From the NCBI RefSeq assembly GCF_006717095.1, contig NZ_VFQE01000001.1:248001-312000 (forward strand): a stretch of DNA of 64,000 bases. The letters are read 5' to 3'. Positions 25,404 to 34,572 of this stretch are shown here, piece by piece (positions within the stretch are counted from its first letter, which is position 1; each line of letters starts with the position of its first letter). The notes under the pieces are model-generated. The model saw only the letters and a list, made by a program, of their open reading frames with translations. It did no database searches and was not told the DNA's origin. The position numbers and the translations under genes were made by a program. This DNA comes from Blastococcus colisei (GTDB lineage Bacteria > Actinomycetota > Actinomycetes > Mycobacteriales > Geodermatophilaceae).

Positions 25404-25907
25404 ATGACCCAGATCAACGTGCGGGTCGACGGGGCGTCCTACAGCGACGACGTCGAACCGCGGACGCTGCTCGTCCACTACCTGCGGGAGCAACTCGGCA
25501 AGGTCGGCACCGTCGTCGGTTGCGACACCAGCAACTGCGGCGCGTGCACCGTGCACCTCGACGGCGAGGCCGTGAAGAGCTGCACCGTCTTCGCCGTCCA
25601 GGCCGACGGCAGCGAGGTCACCACGATCGAGGGCATCTCCTCGAACGGGACCCTGCACCCCATGCAGAAGGCATTCCACGAGATGCACGGCCTGCAGTGC
25701 GGGTTCTGCACCCCCGGGATGATCATGGCGTCGATCGACCTGGTGAAGGACAACCCGGACCCCAGCGAGGACGAGGTGCGCGAGGGCATCGAGGGCAACC
25801 TCTGCCGGTGCACCGGCTACCAGAACATCATCCGCGCGGTGCAGCAGGCCGCCGGTGAGATGAGCGGCCGCACCGCTGCTGCCGACACCCTCGGAGCGCA
25901 GTCATGA
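25404..25907 (+). CDS. coxS: CO-dehydrogenase/xanthine-dehydrogenase family small [2Fe-2S] subunit (CoxS-like)
   Basis: A 167-residue iron-sulfur subunit of a molybdenum hydroxylase. The plant-type [2Fe-2S] site is C40, C45, C48 and C60 (CDTSNCGAC). The second four-helix cluster site is C99, C102, C134 and C136 (CGFCTPG, CRCTGY). It transfers electrons from the molybdenum centre to the FAD subunit. It is first in an S-L-M operon and its stop overlaps the large-subunit ATG. Confidence 0.93.
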   Translation: MTQINVRVDGASYSDDVEPRTLLVHYLREQLGKVGTVVGCDTSNCGACTVHLDGEAVKSCTVFAVQADGSEVTTIEGISSNGTLHPMQKAFHEMHGLQCGFCTPGMIMASIDLVKDNPDPSEDEVREGIEGNLCRCTGYQNIIRAVQQAAGEMSGRTAAADTLGAQS

Positions 25908-28414
25908 CCCTCGTCGAGGAGCCGGCCGCCGCGACGCCGGAGAAGGAGATCGGCAGGGCGCGCCGCCGCAAGGAGGACGCCCGGCTGATCACGGGCAGGA
26001 CCACGTGGACCGACAACATGGTCCTGCCGGGGATGCTGCACCTCGCGATCGTCCGCAGCCCCGTGGCCCACGCCAGGATCACCAACGTCGACGTCTCGGC
26101 GGCCCAGCAGGCACCCGGCGTCATCGCGGTCTTCACCGGGGCAGACCTCGCCGAGGAGCAGGGTTCCCTGCCCTGTGCCTGGCCGGTCACGCCGGACATG
26201 GTGAACCCGGGGCACCCGTCGGTCGCCGTCGACGAGGTGAACCACGTCGGCGAGGCCGTCGCGGTCATCGTGGGGCGCAGCAAGGTCGCCGCCCAGGACG
26301 CCGTCGAGCTGGTCGACGTCGATTACGACCTGCTGCCCGTCGTCCTCGACATGGAGGAGGCGGTGAAGGACGGGGCGGACCTCGTCCACGACCACACGTC
26401 GGCCAACACCAGCTACCACTTCGTCTTCGACGCCGGCGAGGCCGGCACCGGTGCCGACACCGAGCAGGCGTTCGCCGACGCCGAGGTCGTGGTCAGCCGA
26501 CGGTTGATCAACCAGCGGCTGATCCCGGCCTTCATGGAGCCCCGCTCCGTGGTGGTCCAGCCGCAGGGGGACAACTACACCTTGTGGTCGGCCACCCAGA
26601 TCCCGCACATCCTCCGGGTGATGCTGGCGATGGTCACCGGTGTTCCCGAGCACAAGCTGCGGGTCATCGCGCCGGACGTGGGGGGCGGGTTCGGCGGCAA
26701 GATCACGCCCACGCCCGAGGAGGTCCTGACCCTCCTGGTCGCCCGGCGGCTCGGGAAGCCGATCAAGTGGACCGAGACGCGCAGCGAGTCGCTGATGACC
26801 GCCCACCACGGCCGCGACCAGATCCAGTACATCGACATCGCGGCCGACCGCGAGGGCAACGTCAAGGGCCTGCGCGTCCGGCTGCTGGCCGACATGGGCG
26901 CCTACCTGCGGCTCATCACGCCGGGCATCCCGGCGCTCGGGGCGTTCATGTTCCCGGGCATCTACAAGTTCCCGGCCTACCGGTTCGAGTGCGACGGCGT
27001 CTTCACGAACAAGGTGCCCACCGACGCCTACCGCGGCGCCGGCCGGCCCGAGGCGACCTTCGCCATCGAGCGGATCATGGACGAACTCGCCGTCGAGCTC
27101 GGCATGGACCCGCTGGAGCTGCGGCGGAAGAACTGGATCCGGGCCGAGGAGTTCCCGTTCACCACCGTGGCCGGGCTGCAGTACGACAGCGGCGACTACG
27201 ACGGCGCCACCCAGGCGGCGCTGGAGCTGCTCGGCTACGACGAGCTGCGCGCGGAGCAGCAGCGGCGCCGGGAGTCGGGCGACCCGGTCCAGCTGGGCAT
27301 CGGCTTCTCCACCTTCACCGAGATGTGCGGGCTGGCCCCCTCCCGGGTGCTGGGGTCGCTGTCGTTCGGCGCCGGTGGCTGGGAGTCCGCGTCGATCCGG
27401 ATGCTCCCCACCGGCAAGGTCGAGGTGGTCACCGGGTCCACGCCGCACGGGCAGGGCCACGAGACGGCGTGGAGCCAGCTGGTCGCCGACCACCTCGGCG
27501 TCCCGTTCGAGGACGTCGAGGTGCTGCACGGCGACACCGCCATCTCCTCCAAGGGGCTGGACACCTACGGGTCCCGGTCCCTGGTCGTCGGCGGCACCGC
27601 GGTGGTGAAGGCCGCCGAGAAGGTGGTGGCCAAGGCCCGGAAGATCGCCGCGCACCTGCTCGAGGCCAGCGAGGACGACCTGGAGTTCTCCGGCGGGAAG
27701 TTCTCCGTCCGGGGCACGCCGGGAACGGGCCTGGGCATCCAGGAGATCGCCCTGGCGATCTTCGCCGCGCACAACTACCCGGAGGGCGTCGAGCCCTCGA
27801 TCGACGCCGAGGCCACGTTCGACCCGGAGAACTTCTCCTTCCCCCACGGCACGCACATCTGCGCCATGGAGGTCGACACCGAGACCGGGTTCGTCAAGAT
27901 CCGCAAGTACGCCTGCGTGGACGACGTCGGCACGATCGTCAACCCGCTGATCGTCGAGGGGCAGGTGCACGGTGGGTTGGCGCAGGGGATCGCGCAGGCG
28001 CTGTACGAGGAAGCCGTGTACGACGCCGACGGCAACCTGACCACCGGCACCTTCGTCGACTACCTGGTGCCGTCGGCCGCCGACCTGCCGCACTTCGACA
28101 CCGGGAACACGGTGCACGAGGCGACGTCGAACCCGATCGGGGCCAAGGGCGTCGGCGAGGCGGGATGCATCGCCAGCACCCCGGCGGTGGTCAACGCCGC
28201 CATCGACGCCGTCCGGCACCTGGGGGTCAGCGACCTCCGGATGCCCCTGACACCCGAACGGGTCTGGCGGGCACTCCATGAGGGCGGGGACGGTGCTGGT
28301 CTCCCACCCGGCCCCGACCGTGCCACCGCCGGCACCATCGCCTACGGCGGCGCCTCCACGGAGACGTCGTCGGGGGTCTCGACCGATGCTTCCTCGCTGG
28401 GAGGGGACCGATGA
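25904..28414 (+). CDS. coxL: form II CO-dehydrogenase-like large molybdopterin subunit
   Basis: An 836-residue molybdopterin-cytosine-dinucleotide hydroxylase. The active-site loop at residues 375-381 is AYRGAGR, the mark of form II (BMS) CoxL proteins; form I, proven to oxidise CO, has AYXCSFR. VGGGFGGK, the Gln-rich GQGHETAW and the C-terminal KGVGEAG with the catalytic Glu are present. The S-L-M order also fits form II. The true substrate of form II enzymes is uncertain and may be another aldehyde or heterocycle rather than CO. Confidence 0.92.
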   Translation: MTLVEEPAAATPEKEIGRARRRKEDARLITGRTTWTDNMVLPGMLHLAIVRSPVAHARITNVDVSAAQQAPGVIAVFTGADLAEEQGSLPCAWPVTPDMVNPGHPSVAVDEVNHVGEAVAVIVGRSKVAAQDAVELVDVDYDLLPVVLDMEEAVKDGADLVHDHTSANTSYHFVFDAGEAGTGADTEQAFADAEVVVSRRLINQRLIPAFMEPRSVVVQPQGDNYTLWSATQIPHILRVMLAMVTGVPEHKLRVIAPDVGGGFGGKITPTPEEVLTLLVARRLGKPIKWTETRSESLMTAHHGRDQIQYIDIAADREGNVKGLRVRLLADMGAYLRLITPGIPALGAFMFPGIYKFPAYRFECDGVFTNKVPTDAYRGAGRPEATFAIERIMDELAVELGMDPLELRRKNWIRAEEFPFTTVAGLQYDSGDYDGATQAALELLGYDELRAEQQRRRESGDPVQLGIGFSTFTEMCGLAPSRVLGSLSFGAGGWESASIRMLPTGKVEVVTGSTPHGQGHETAWSQLVADHLGVPFEDVEVLHGDTAISSKGLDTYGSRSLVVGGTAVVKAAEKVVAKARKIAAHLLEASEDDLEFSGGKFSVRGTPGTGLGIQEIALAIFAAHNYPEGVEPSIDAEATFDPENFSFPHGTHICAMEVDTETGFVKIRKYACVDDVGTIVNPLIVEGQVHGGLAQGIAQALYEEAVYDADGNLTTGTFVDYLVPSAADLPHFDTGNTVHEATSNPIGAKGVGEAGCIASTPAVVNAAIDAVRHLGVSDLRMPLTPERVWRALHEGGDGAGLPPGPDRATAGTIAYGGASTETSSGVSTDASSLGGDR

Positions 28415-29265
28415 TTCCCGCGCCGTTCGCCTACGCCCGCCCGTCCACGATCGACGAGGCGCTGCAAGCGGTCGCCTCCGGCGGGGAGGACGTGAAGATC
28501 CTCGCCGGTGGCCAGTCGCTCATCCCGGTCATGCGGCTGCGGCTGGCCGCCCCGGAGACCGTCGTCGACCTGACCCGCGTCGCGGAGCTCCGCGGGGTCC
28601 GGGACGACGGTGACGTCATCGTCATCGGTGCCATGACGACGCACTCCGACGTCCTCTCCGACCCGCTGATCGCGCGGTACGCGTCGCTCATCGCGGAGGC
28701 CACCGAGACGGTCGCGGACCGGCAGGTGCGCCACCGCGGCACCTTCGGCGGAGCCCTGGCCCACGCCGACCCGGCCGGTGACCTGCCGGCCGTCGCCCTG
28801 GCCCTGGACGCCGAGTTCGTCGTCGCCGGGCTCGAGGGGCGGCGCACCGTGAGAGCGTCGGAGTTCTTCGTCGACTACCTGACCACCGCGCTGCAGGAGG
28901 GGGAGCTGCTCGTCGAGATCCGCGTCCCCAAGCGCGAGGGCTGGGGCATGCACTACGAGAAGTTCAACCGGGTGGCGCAGGCCTGGTCGATCGTGGCCGT
29001 CGCCGCGGCCGTGCGGATGGAGGGCGGCCGGATCGCCGAGGCGCGGATCGGGCTGACCAACATGGGCCCGACCCCCCTGCGGGCGTCGGCGGTCGAAGCG
29101 GCGCTGACCGGCGCCGAGGCCACTGCCGAGGCGATCTCGGCAGCGGCGGGACGTGCCGGTGAGGGCACCACCCCGAGCAGCGATCTCAACGCGCAGGCCG
29201 ACTACCGCCACCACCTCGCCACGGTGCTCACTCGCCGTGCGGTGACGGCGGCCTGCGGGCTGTAG
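28411..29265 (+). CDS. coxM: FAD-binding medium subunit of CO-dehydrogenase-like enzyme (CoxM-like)
   Basis: A 284-residue subunit that binds FAD and passes electrons onward. FAD motifs AGGQSLIPVMRLRL near residues 30-45 and VRHRGTFGGALAHADPAGD (HRGT-TxGG type) near 108 are present. The C-terminal domain (SDLNAQADYRHHLATVLTRRAV) is complete. ATGA overlap with coxL. A hairpin separates it from the coxG-like gene. Confidence 0.93.
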   Translation: MIPAPFAYARPSTIDEALQAVASGGEDVKILAGGQSLIPVMRLRLAAPETVVDLTRVAELRGVRDDGDVIVIGAMTTHSDVLSDPLIARYASLIAEATETVADRQVRHRGTFGGALAHADPAGDLPAVALALDAEFVVAGLEGRRTVRASEFFVDYLTTALQEGELLVEIRVPKREGWGMHYEKFNRVAQAWSIVAVAAAVRMEGGRIAEARIGLTNMGPTPLRASAVEAALTGAEATAEAISAAAGRAGEGTTPSSDLNAQADYRHHLATVLTRRAVTAACGL

Positions 29266-29277
29266 CGTCAAGAAGGA

Positions 29278-29326
29278 CCCCGTTCTCCCCACCCCTCGCA
29301 CGCTCGGGGCGGTGCCCTGAACGGGG
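29278..29326 (+). terminator. intergenic hairpin between medium-subunit and CoxG-like genes
   Basis: CCCCGTTC (29278-29285) pairs with GAACGGGG (29319-29326), enclosing a smaller GC-rich stem. It may end or attenuate the S-L-M transcript before the CoxG-like gene, which is encoded 81 bp further on the same strand. Confidence 0.5.
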
Positions 29327-29406
29327 CCGTCGGGTCCGTCATCGTCCGTCCCGGCCGGTCCGCCCGTTCCGGGCGGGCCGGCCGAGCGCACCTCCAGGAG
29401 GTCCCC

Positions 29407-30486
29407 GTGCAGCTGGAGAACTCGTTCACCGTGCCCGTGCCGATCGACGAGGCCTGGCGGGTGCTCCTCGACATCGAACGGATCGCCCCCTGCATGCCGG
29501 GTGCGGCGCTCGACTCCGTCGACGGTGACGACTTCACCGGCCGGGTGAAGGTCAAGCTCGGCCCGATCAACCTGACCTACCAGGGCAAGGCGTCCTTCAT
29601 CGAGAAGGACGAGGCCGCCCACAAGGCCGTGATCGACGCCCGCGGCAAGGACCAACGCGGCAACGGCACCGCAGCCGCCGTGGTCACCGCGAAGCTGGCC
29701 GCCGAGGGCTCGATCACCCGGGTCGACGTGCTGACCGACCTCAACATCACCGGCCGCCCGGCCCAGTTCGGCCGCGGTGTCATGACCGACGTCGGCAACA
29801 AGCTGCTCGGCCAGTTCGCCGACAAGCTCGCCGCGCAGCTCGGTGAGGGCGACGCCCAGGGAGACGCCGACCGTGCCGCCGCGGCGGAGGAGACCGCGGC
29901 CCAGAAGGCCGCGGCGACGGCGACCGGCGCCGTCGAGGAGATCGCCGCCTCCGCCGAGCAGGCGGCCGGGAACGGCGCCGCCGGCAAGGCGGTCAAGAAG
30001 GCGGCCGCAGGGACCAAGAAGGCCGCCGCCGCGGCCACGGACAAGGTCAGCGCGACCAGTGCCACGGAGCCGGCGAAGACGGCGCCCGCGAAGAAGGCCG
30101 CACCCGCGAAGAAGGCGGCTGCGGCCAGGACCGCTCCGGTGAAGGCCGTTCCGCCGCTGGCCGGCTCCGCCCCTGCCGCGGCCGACATCGCAGCCGTCGC
30201 AGCGGAGACCGCCCCGGCTGCGACCGCCCCGGCCAAGAAGGCGCCCAGTGGCCCGCCCGCAGGTCCCACCGCGCCGCCGACCCGCCCGGCCACCGGTGCA
30301 CCGGTGCGCACTCTGCCTCCCGCCGGTACGCACGTCGTCCACCCGCAGGAGGAGCCGGAGCCGATCGACCTGCTCGAGGTCGCCGGCGGGGCGGCGATGG
30401 CGCGGTACGCGGCACCCGCCGCCGGCGTCGCCGGTGTGGTGCTGCTCGTCGCGCTGCTCGTGCGCCGCCGTCGACGTCGGCGCTGA
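29407..30486 (+). CDS. coxG: CoxG-like SRPBCC protein with Ala/Lys-rich linker and C-terminal membrane anchor
   Basis: A 359-residue protein in three parts. Residues 1-150 form an SRPBCC lipid-binding fold (CMPGAALDSVDGDDFTGRVK). Residues about 150-330 are a low-complexity linker rich in Ala, Lys, Pro and Thr, with repeated APAKKAA units. Residues about 333-352 are one membrane helix followed by seven arginines, a tail anchor with a cytoplasmic positive cap. CoxG proteins carry menaquinone between the membrane and CO dehydrogenase in mycobacteria; the anchor here would tether the enzyme. GTG start follows AGGAGG. Confidence 0.85.
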   Translation: MQLENSFTVPVPIDEAWRVLLDIERIAPCMPGAALDSVDGDDFTGRVKVKLGPINLTYQGKASFIEKDEAAHKAVIDARGKDQRGNGTAAAVVTAKLAAEGSITRVDVLTDLNITGRPAQFGRGVMTDVGNKLLGQFADKLAAQLGEGDAQGDADRAAAAEETAAQKAAATATGAVEEIAASAEQAAGNGAAGKAVKKAAAGTKKAAAAATDKVSATSATEPAKTAPAKKAAPAKKAAAARTAPVKAVPPLAGSAPAAADIAAVAAETAPAATAPAKKAPSGPPAGPTAPPTRPATGAPVRTLPPAGTHVVHPQEEPEPIDLLEVAGGAAMARYAAPAAGVAGVVLLVALLVRRRRRRR

Positions 30487-30516
30487 GCCGCAGCGCGACT
30501 GATTCGGAGGCCGGCC

Positions 30517-30939
30517 ATGGGCGACGCGAACGTCGTCGACGAGGGGCGGCCGGACCCGCTGCGCCGACCGTCGTCCGGTCTACCGCCGGGCCCCGGAACG
30601 TCCGCTCGATCGGTGCCACCCGTCCGGTGGATGGACGACGGGGCGCGGCTGGCGATCACGATCTGGGGCAGCAGCCGTGCACCGACCGTGGTCACGGGTG
30701 CCCGCGTGGAGGGGCAGCGGCTGAGCTTGACCGGTGCGGTCCGGAACCCGGGGGGCGGGCCGGTGACCGCCGATCTGAGCCCGTACGTCACCGTCATCGA
30801 GACGCCAACCGGTCTGGATCCACGCTCGCCCGTGGTCGTGGCCATGGGCGGCCAGGAGTACGACCTGCCGCCGGCGTCCGAGCAACGGGACGAGCCGCGC
30901 ATCGAGCTGAGGCCCGCGGGGCGCCCGCCGAGACTCTGA
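30517..30939 (+). CDS. hypothetical protein
   Basis: A 140-residue protein of no recognised family. The first 35 residues are proline/arginine-rich and probably disordered. The rest contains beta-like stretches (ARLAITIWG, RLSLTGAVRNPGG, YVTVIETPTG). No signal peptide or membrane helix. ATG 30517 is preceded by GGAGG with 6 bases of spacing, which argues for a real gene. It lies 30 bp after the CoxG-like gene and may be part of that operon. Confidence 0.6.
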   Translation: MGDANVVDEGRPDPLRRPSSGLPPGPGTSARSVPPVRWMDDGARLAITIWGSSRAPTVVTGARVEGQRLSLTGAVRNPGGGPVTADLSPYVTVIETPTGLDPRSPVVVAMGGQEYDLPPASEQRDEPRIELRPAGRPPRL

Positions 30940-31024
30940 GGGCTCTGCGCTCTCGTCCGCGTGTAGGCGTCCGCCGTCGCCACTCCATGCTGGTCACAGC
31001 TCCGAAAGTGTCAGACCCCGTCCG

Positions 31025-31030
31025 TAGATT
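31025..31030 (+). promoter_or_regulatory. -10 box before the HNH gene (leaderless type)
   Basis: TAGATT ends 7 bases before GTG 31038 and there is no Shine-Dalgarno. This supports GTG 31038 as both transcription and translation start. Confidence 0.5.
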
Positions 31031-31037
31031 CGCTCAT

Positions 31038-32702
31038 GTGTTCGAGGGCGGTGGTTTCGGGGTCGGGGTGACGGTCACCTCGCTCGATGTCGCGCCATGG
31101 CCGGAGGAGGTGCTGCCGCCGGGTGTGGTGGCCCGGCCGACGCGGCTGGGCGAGATGCTGCCGGTGGCCTCCCGGACCGATGCCGAGATCGCGGCGGAGC
31201 TGCAGCGGATTCAGCAGATGGAGGCCCGGCTGGCCGCCTACACTGTCGAGCTGGTCACCGAGATGTCCGCCCGCCGGCCGGACACGCTCGACCGGCAGAT
31301 CGGTGAGCCGGGCGCCGCCTCCCCGGACTGGGCGCCGGGCCCGGGCTTGGAGCCGGCGCCGGGGGTGAGCGAATTCTTCGCCGACGAGCTGGCGATGATC
31401 CTCAACTGCTCGCGGACCGCGGCCACGAAACTGGCCGACACGGCGGCGTTGTTGACCCAGAGACTGCCGGTGACCTGGGCGGCATTGGCCGACGGTCAGC
31501 TGGACTGGCCCCGCGCCCGGGCGCTGGCCGCAGAATTGATGGATCCGGCCCGCGACGTCGAGCCGCAGGTGATCGCCGAGGTGGAGGCCGCGGTCCTGCC
31601 GCGGGCGAACCGGCTGTCGATCCGCGGGCTGCAGGCAGCGGCCCGCGCCGAGCTGCTGCGCCTCGACGCCGGCGCGGCCGACCGGCGACGTAAGCAGGCC
31701 GAGCGGGGAGCCGACGTCACCCTCCGCCCGGAACGGGACGGGATGGCCGAGCTGTCGGTGTTCCTGCCGCACCCGATGGCGGCCACCATCCACCAGACCC
31801 TGGACCACTACGCCCGCCTCGCCAAGGTCGCCGGCGACGACCACCCGCTCGGTCAACTGCGTGTCGGGGTGCTCTACGACCTGGTGACCCGTCCCTGGGA
31901 CACCAGCCGAGCACCGGTCACCGCCCACGTCACCGTGCTCGCCCGGCTGGACACTCTCCACGCCGCGGCCGCCGGACACGATGCGTGCGCCACCGCCCAC
32001 CTGCCCAGCGACCACCTGCGCGCCGACCCACCGTCAGCCGCAGCGAATCCGACCGATGAACCGGGTGCGGGTGCCGGTTGTCCTCCGGCCGCCGGTGGTG
32101 ACGGGTGTGGACGCGTGGAGCCCGCCGAGGTGGACGGGCAGCCGATCACCGCCGCCCACCTGCGCGAGCTGCTCGAACAACTCGACGCCCTCTGCCCGGG
32201 CGGCCTGCAGGCCCCGGCCGGGGGCAACCTGACCATCGCGCTCACCGACCCGGTCAGCGGCGCCCTGCGGGCGACCGTCACCCGCGCCGAACTGGAGCGG
32301 CTGGCCCGCCGTGGCTGCCCCGACCACCCCGCCGGCGACTGCGGCTGCCCGCTGCTGGACAGGCCTCCACCGGTGGACCGCTACCGGCACACCCCGGCCC
32401 AGGAACGGTTCCTCACCACCCGCGACCGCACCTGCCGCCACCCCGGCTGCCACAACAAGGCCGCCTGGGCCGACCTCGACCACGTCCTCCCCCACGCCGA
32501 CGGCGGAGAGACCGCCTGCGAGAACCTCTGCTGCCTGTGCCGCCGACACCACCGGCTCAAGACCCACGCCCCCGGCTGGTCCTTCACCATGGCCCCCGAC
32601 GGCACCCTCACCGTCACCACACCCAGCGGCATCACCCGCGTCACCCGACCACCCGGCCTCGCCGAACCCGACGACCCGGACGACGAACCACCACCGTTCT
32701 GA
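31038..32702 (+). CDS. DUF222/13E12-repeat HNH endonuclease-domain protein
   Basis: A 554-residue protein. The N-terminal DUF222 region contains the conserved DAEIAAELQRIQQMEARLAAY and the NCSRTAATKLADTAALL helix. The C-terminal HNH motif lies in WADLDHVLPHADGG, then CCLCRRHH with CRHPGCH upstream, giving zinc-binding cysteines around the nuclease core. Such genes occur in many copies in mycobacteria and Geodermatophilaceae; the function is unproven and some may be mobile. The central region is Pro/Ala-rich. GTG 31038 is chosen for the TAGATT box just upstream; an in-frame ATG at 30987 is possible. Confidence 0.85.
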   Translation: MFEGGGFGVGVTVTSLDVAPWPEEVLPPGVVARPTRLGEMLPVASRTDAEIAAELQRIQQMEARLAAYTVELVTEMSARRPDTLDRQIGEPGAASPDWAPGPGLEPAPGVSEFFADELAMILNCSRTAATKLADTAALLTQRLPVTWAALADGQLDWPRARALAAELMDPARDVEPQVIAEVEAAVLPRANRLSIRGLQAAARAELLRLDAGAADRRRKQAERGADVTLRPERDGMAELSVFLPHPMAATIHQTLDHYARLAKVAGDDHPLGQLRVGVLYDLVTRPWDTSRAPVTAHVTVLARLDTLHAAAAGHDACATAHLPSDHLRADPPSAAANPTDEPGAGAGCPPAAGGDGCGRVEPAEVDGQPITAAHLRELLEQLDALCPGGLQAPAGGNLTIALTDPVSGALRATVTRAELERLARRGCPDHPAGDCGCPLLDRPPPVDRYRHTPAQERFLTTRDRTCRHPGCHNKAAWADLDHVLPHADGGETACENLCCLCRRHHRLKTHAPGWSFTMAPDGTLTVTTPSGITRVTRPPGLAEPDDPDDEPPPF

Positions 32703-32872
32703 CGTCACAGGGCAGGCCGGGCGCCAGGGGCGGCTGCCGTGGAACAAGGCTGGCGCTCGTACTGGCTGACGCGAGTTCGGTAGAAGGCGTGCTTTGAGCG
32801 ATGAGCCCCGGCGACGCCGCTGCGGAATTGACCAGACCGGATGAGACCTGCGCCGATCAGGCTCAGCAGCCG

Positions 32873-33103
32873 CTAGGGATCTTCCGGACCTACCGCCGGG
32901 GCAAGGCGCTCACGTGCGGCCGCGAGCAGTTCGCTGTAGCGGGGATCGATGGTCTCGACCAGCGTCCGCTCCAGCGCGCCGGCCAGCTGCAACAAAGCGC
33001 CCAGTTCGCCGCGGTGCGTGAAGGGGAGGTCCGCCCAGTCCTCTTCCTCGCGCTGGGTCAACCACTCGAACAAGACCAGCGCGACGTCATGTGACAGCTC
33101 CAT
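32873..33103 (-). CDS. small hypothetical acidic protein
   Basis: A 76-residue acidic helical protein (SHDVALVLFEWLTQREEEDWADLPF, split) of a type often called hypothetical in actinobacteria. AGGAG abuts the ATG at 33103, closer than usual, so the exact start is uncertain. No domain recognised. It stands alone between the HNH gene and the alpha/beta hydrolase operon. The 170 bp on its 3' side (32703-32872) shows nothing. Confidence 0.6.
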   Translation of the reverse strand: MELSHDVALVLFEWLTQREEEDWADLPFTHRGELGALLQLAGALERTLVETIDPRYSELLAAARERLAPAVGPEDP

Positions 33104-33277
33104 CTCCTAGTCGCGGGAGGCGAGCGACCCTTCTGATCCGGTGCGCCGCCACTTTCGAGGGACGACCCGCCAGATCCCATCGCGTCGCCTCGGGCCTTGC
33201 ACCGTCTCGCAGGGCTGAGGCTGTGCCTCTGCGAGAGGCATCGACTCCTGGACCATTTCGCACCTCGGCTGTCGGAC

Positions 33278-33904
33278 TCAACCTGCCGTGACCTCGCCGA
33301 GCCACGACATCGCGGCCGCGGCGACGACGTCGACGTTGCGCTTCAGCGAGTGGTCGCCGGGGACGGCGTAGACCGAGGCGCCGGCCTGCCCCGTGAGTGC
33401 TGCAGCCACCTCCGCCGGCCCACCGAAGGCGTCGGTCTCGCCCTGGATCACGACCAGCGGCACGGGGACGGCGGTCAGCTCGACGGCGCGGCTCTTCTCC
33501 GGCTTGCCGGGCGGGTGCAGCGGGAACGCGAGCGCCAGCACACCTGCGGCGCCCTGGTCGGCCGCCGTCCGGCACGCCACACGGGCGCCGGCGCTGCGCC
33601 CGCCCAGCACCAGGGGACCGGTGAGGAGGTCGCCCGCCCGGAGGTGGTCGAGCACCGCCCGCCAGCCCTCGTCGAGCGTCGGCGGCGCGGCGGCGATCCG
33701 CTTCCCCGCGACCCGCCACGGCTGCTCGACCCGCACCACCCGCCAGCCGGCTCCAGCCGCCTCCGTGGCCACCTGCACCAGGTCCGCCGACTCCACGCCG
33801 CCGCCGGCTCCGTGGCCCAGGACGAGCGTCCCGCTGCTCCCGCCCGTCGTGACGTGCGCCCGCGCCGGGCCGTGCGGGGTCCCGATGTCGTGCACCTCGG
33901 TCAT
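33278..33904 (-). CDS. alpha/beta hydrolase (KANL3/Tex30-like dienelactone hydrolase type)
   Basis: A 208-residue small alpha/beta hydrolase. LVLGHGAGGGVESADL supplies the oxyanion-hole region, GGRSAGARVA the nucleophile Ser elbow (GxSxG), and GDHSLKR the catalytic His. A typical acid residue sits in QGETDAFGGP. The substrate is unknown. The ATG overlaps the preceding HAD gene's stop (ATGA), so it is third in a DedA-HAD-hydrolase operon. Confidence 0.85.
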   Translation of the reverse strand: MTEVHDIGTPHGPARAHVTTGGSSGTLVLGHGAGGGVESADLVQVATEAAGAGWRVVRVEQPWRVAGKRIAAAPPTLDEGWRAVLDHLRAGDLLTGPLVLGGRSAGARVACRTAADQGAAGVLALAFPLHPPGKPEKSRAVELTAVPVPLVVIQGETDAFGGPAEVAAALTGQAGASVYAVPGDHSLKRNVDVVAAAAMSWLGEVTAG

Positions 33905-34572
33905 GCGGCAGGCAGGGCCAGGAGCGCGTCGACGGCGGCGGCGAGTCCGCCTGCCTCGATGTGGGCCGGCTCGTACACCGCCGGGTAGACCCGCTCGCTC
34001 CGTGGGAACCAGGCGCCGGTGAGCCCGGCCCGCTGCGCGCCCAGCACGTCCCAGCCGTGCGCGGCGACCAGCGCCATGCGGTCGGGAGCGACGCCGCAGG
34101 TGCCGGCCGCCCACAGGTAGACCTCGCGGGCCGGCTTCCACGCCCGGATGGCCTCGCTGGAGAGGCTGCGCTGCACCAGCGGGGTGATCCCGCCGCGGGC
34201 CAGGCCTGCCTCCGCGACGCCCGGTGAGCCGTGGGTCAGGGTGACCACCCGGAGGCCGACCTCCACCAGCCGGCGCAGCGCGGGCTCGACGTCCGGGTGC
34301 GGGGCCAGTTCGCCGAAGGCCTCGATGACGCGGCCGCGCGCGCCGGCGTCCAGCTCGGAATCTTGGGCGAGCGCGGAGTCGAAGGCGTCGCGGAACCGGC
34401 ACCAGGTGCCGGATGCCGCCGCCGCGAAACCGGTCAGCAGCGTGCGGGCGAAGACGGTCGGCAGCAGGGTCTCCGGTTGCCCGGCCTCCACCAGGGTGGC
34501 GCGGACGGGCGCCAGGTCCAGCAGTGTCTCGTTGACGTCGAACGCGACGACCTCGGGCCGGACCCGGGTCAC
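33901..34572 (-). CDS. haloacid dehalogenase type II-like HAD hydrolase
   Basis: A 223-residue HAD-superfamily enzyme. The nucleophile D12 is in FDVNETLLD, followed by the cap helical domain (VFARTLLTGFAAAASGTWC). THGSPGV supplies motif II and KPAREVYLWAAG motif III. AAHGWDVLGAQRAGL is motif IV. This is the subgroup containing L-2-haloacid dehalogenases, though phosphatase activity is also possible. GTG 34572 overlaps the DedA gene's stop and fits the expected N-terminus. Confidence 0.86.
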   Translation of the reverse strand: MTRVRPEVVAFDVNETLLDLAPVRATLVEAGQPETLLPTVFARTLLTGFAAAASGTWCRFRDAFDSALAQDSELDAGARGRVIEAFGELAPHPDVEPALRRLVEVGLRVVTLTHGSPGVAEAGLARGGITPLVQRSLSSEAIRAWKPAREVYLWAAGTCGVAPDRMALVAAHGWDVLGAQRAGLTGAWFPRSERVYPAVYEPAHIEAGGLAAAVDALLALPAA

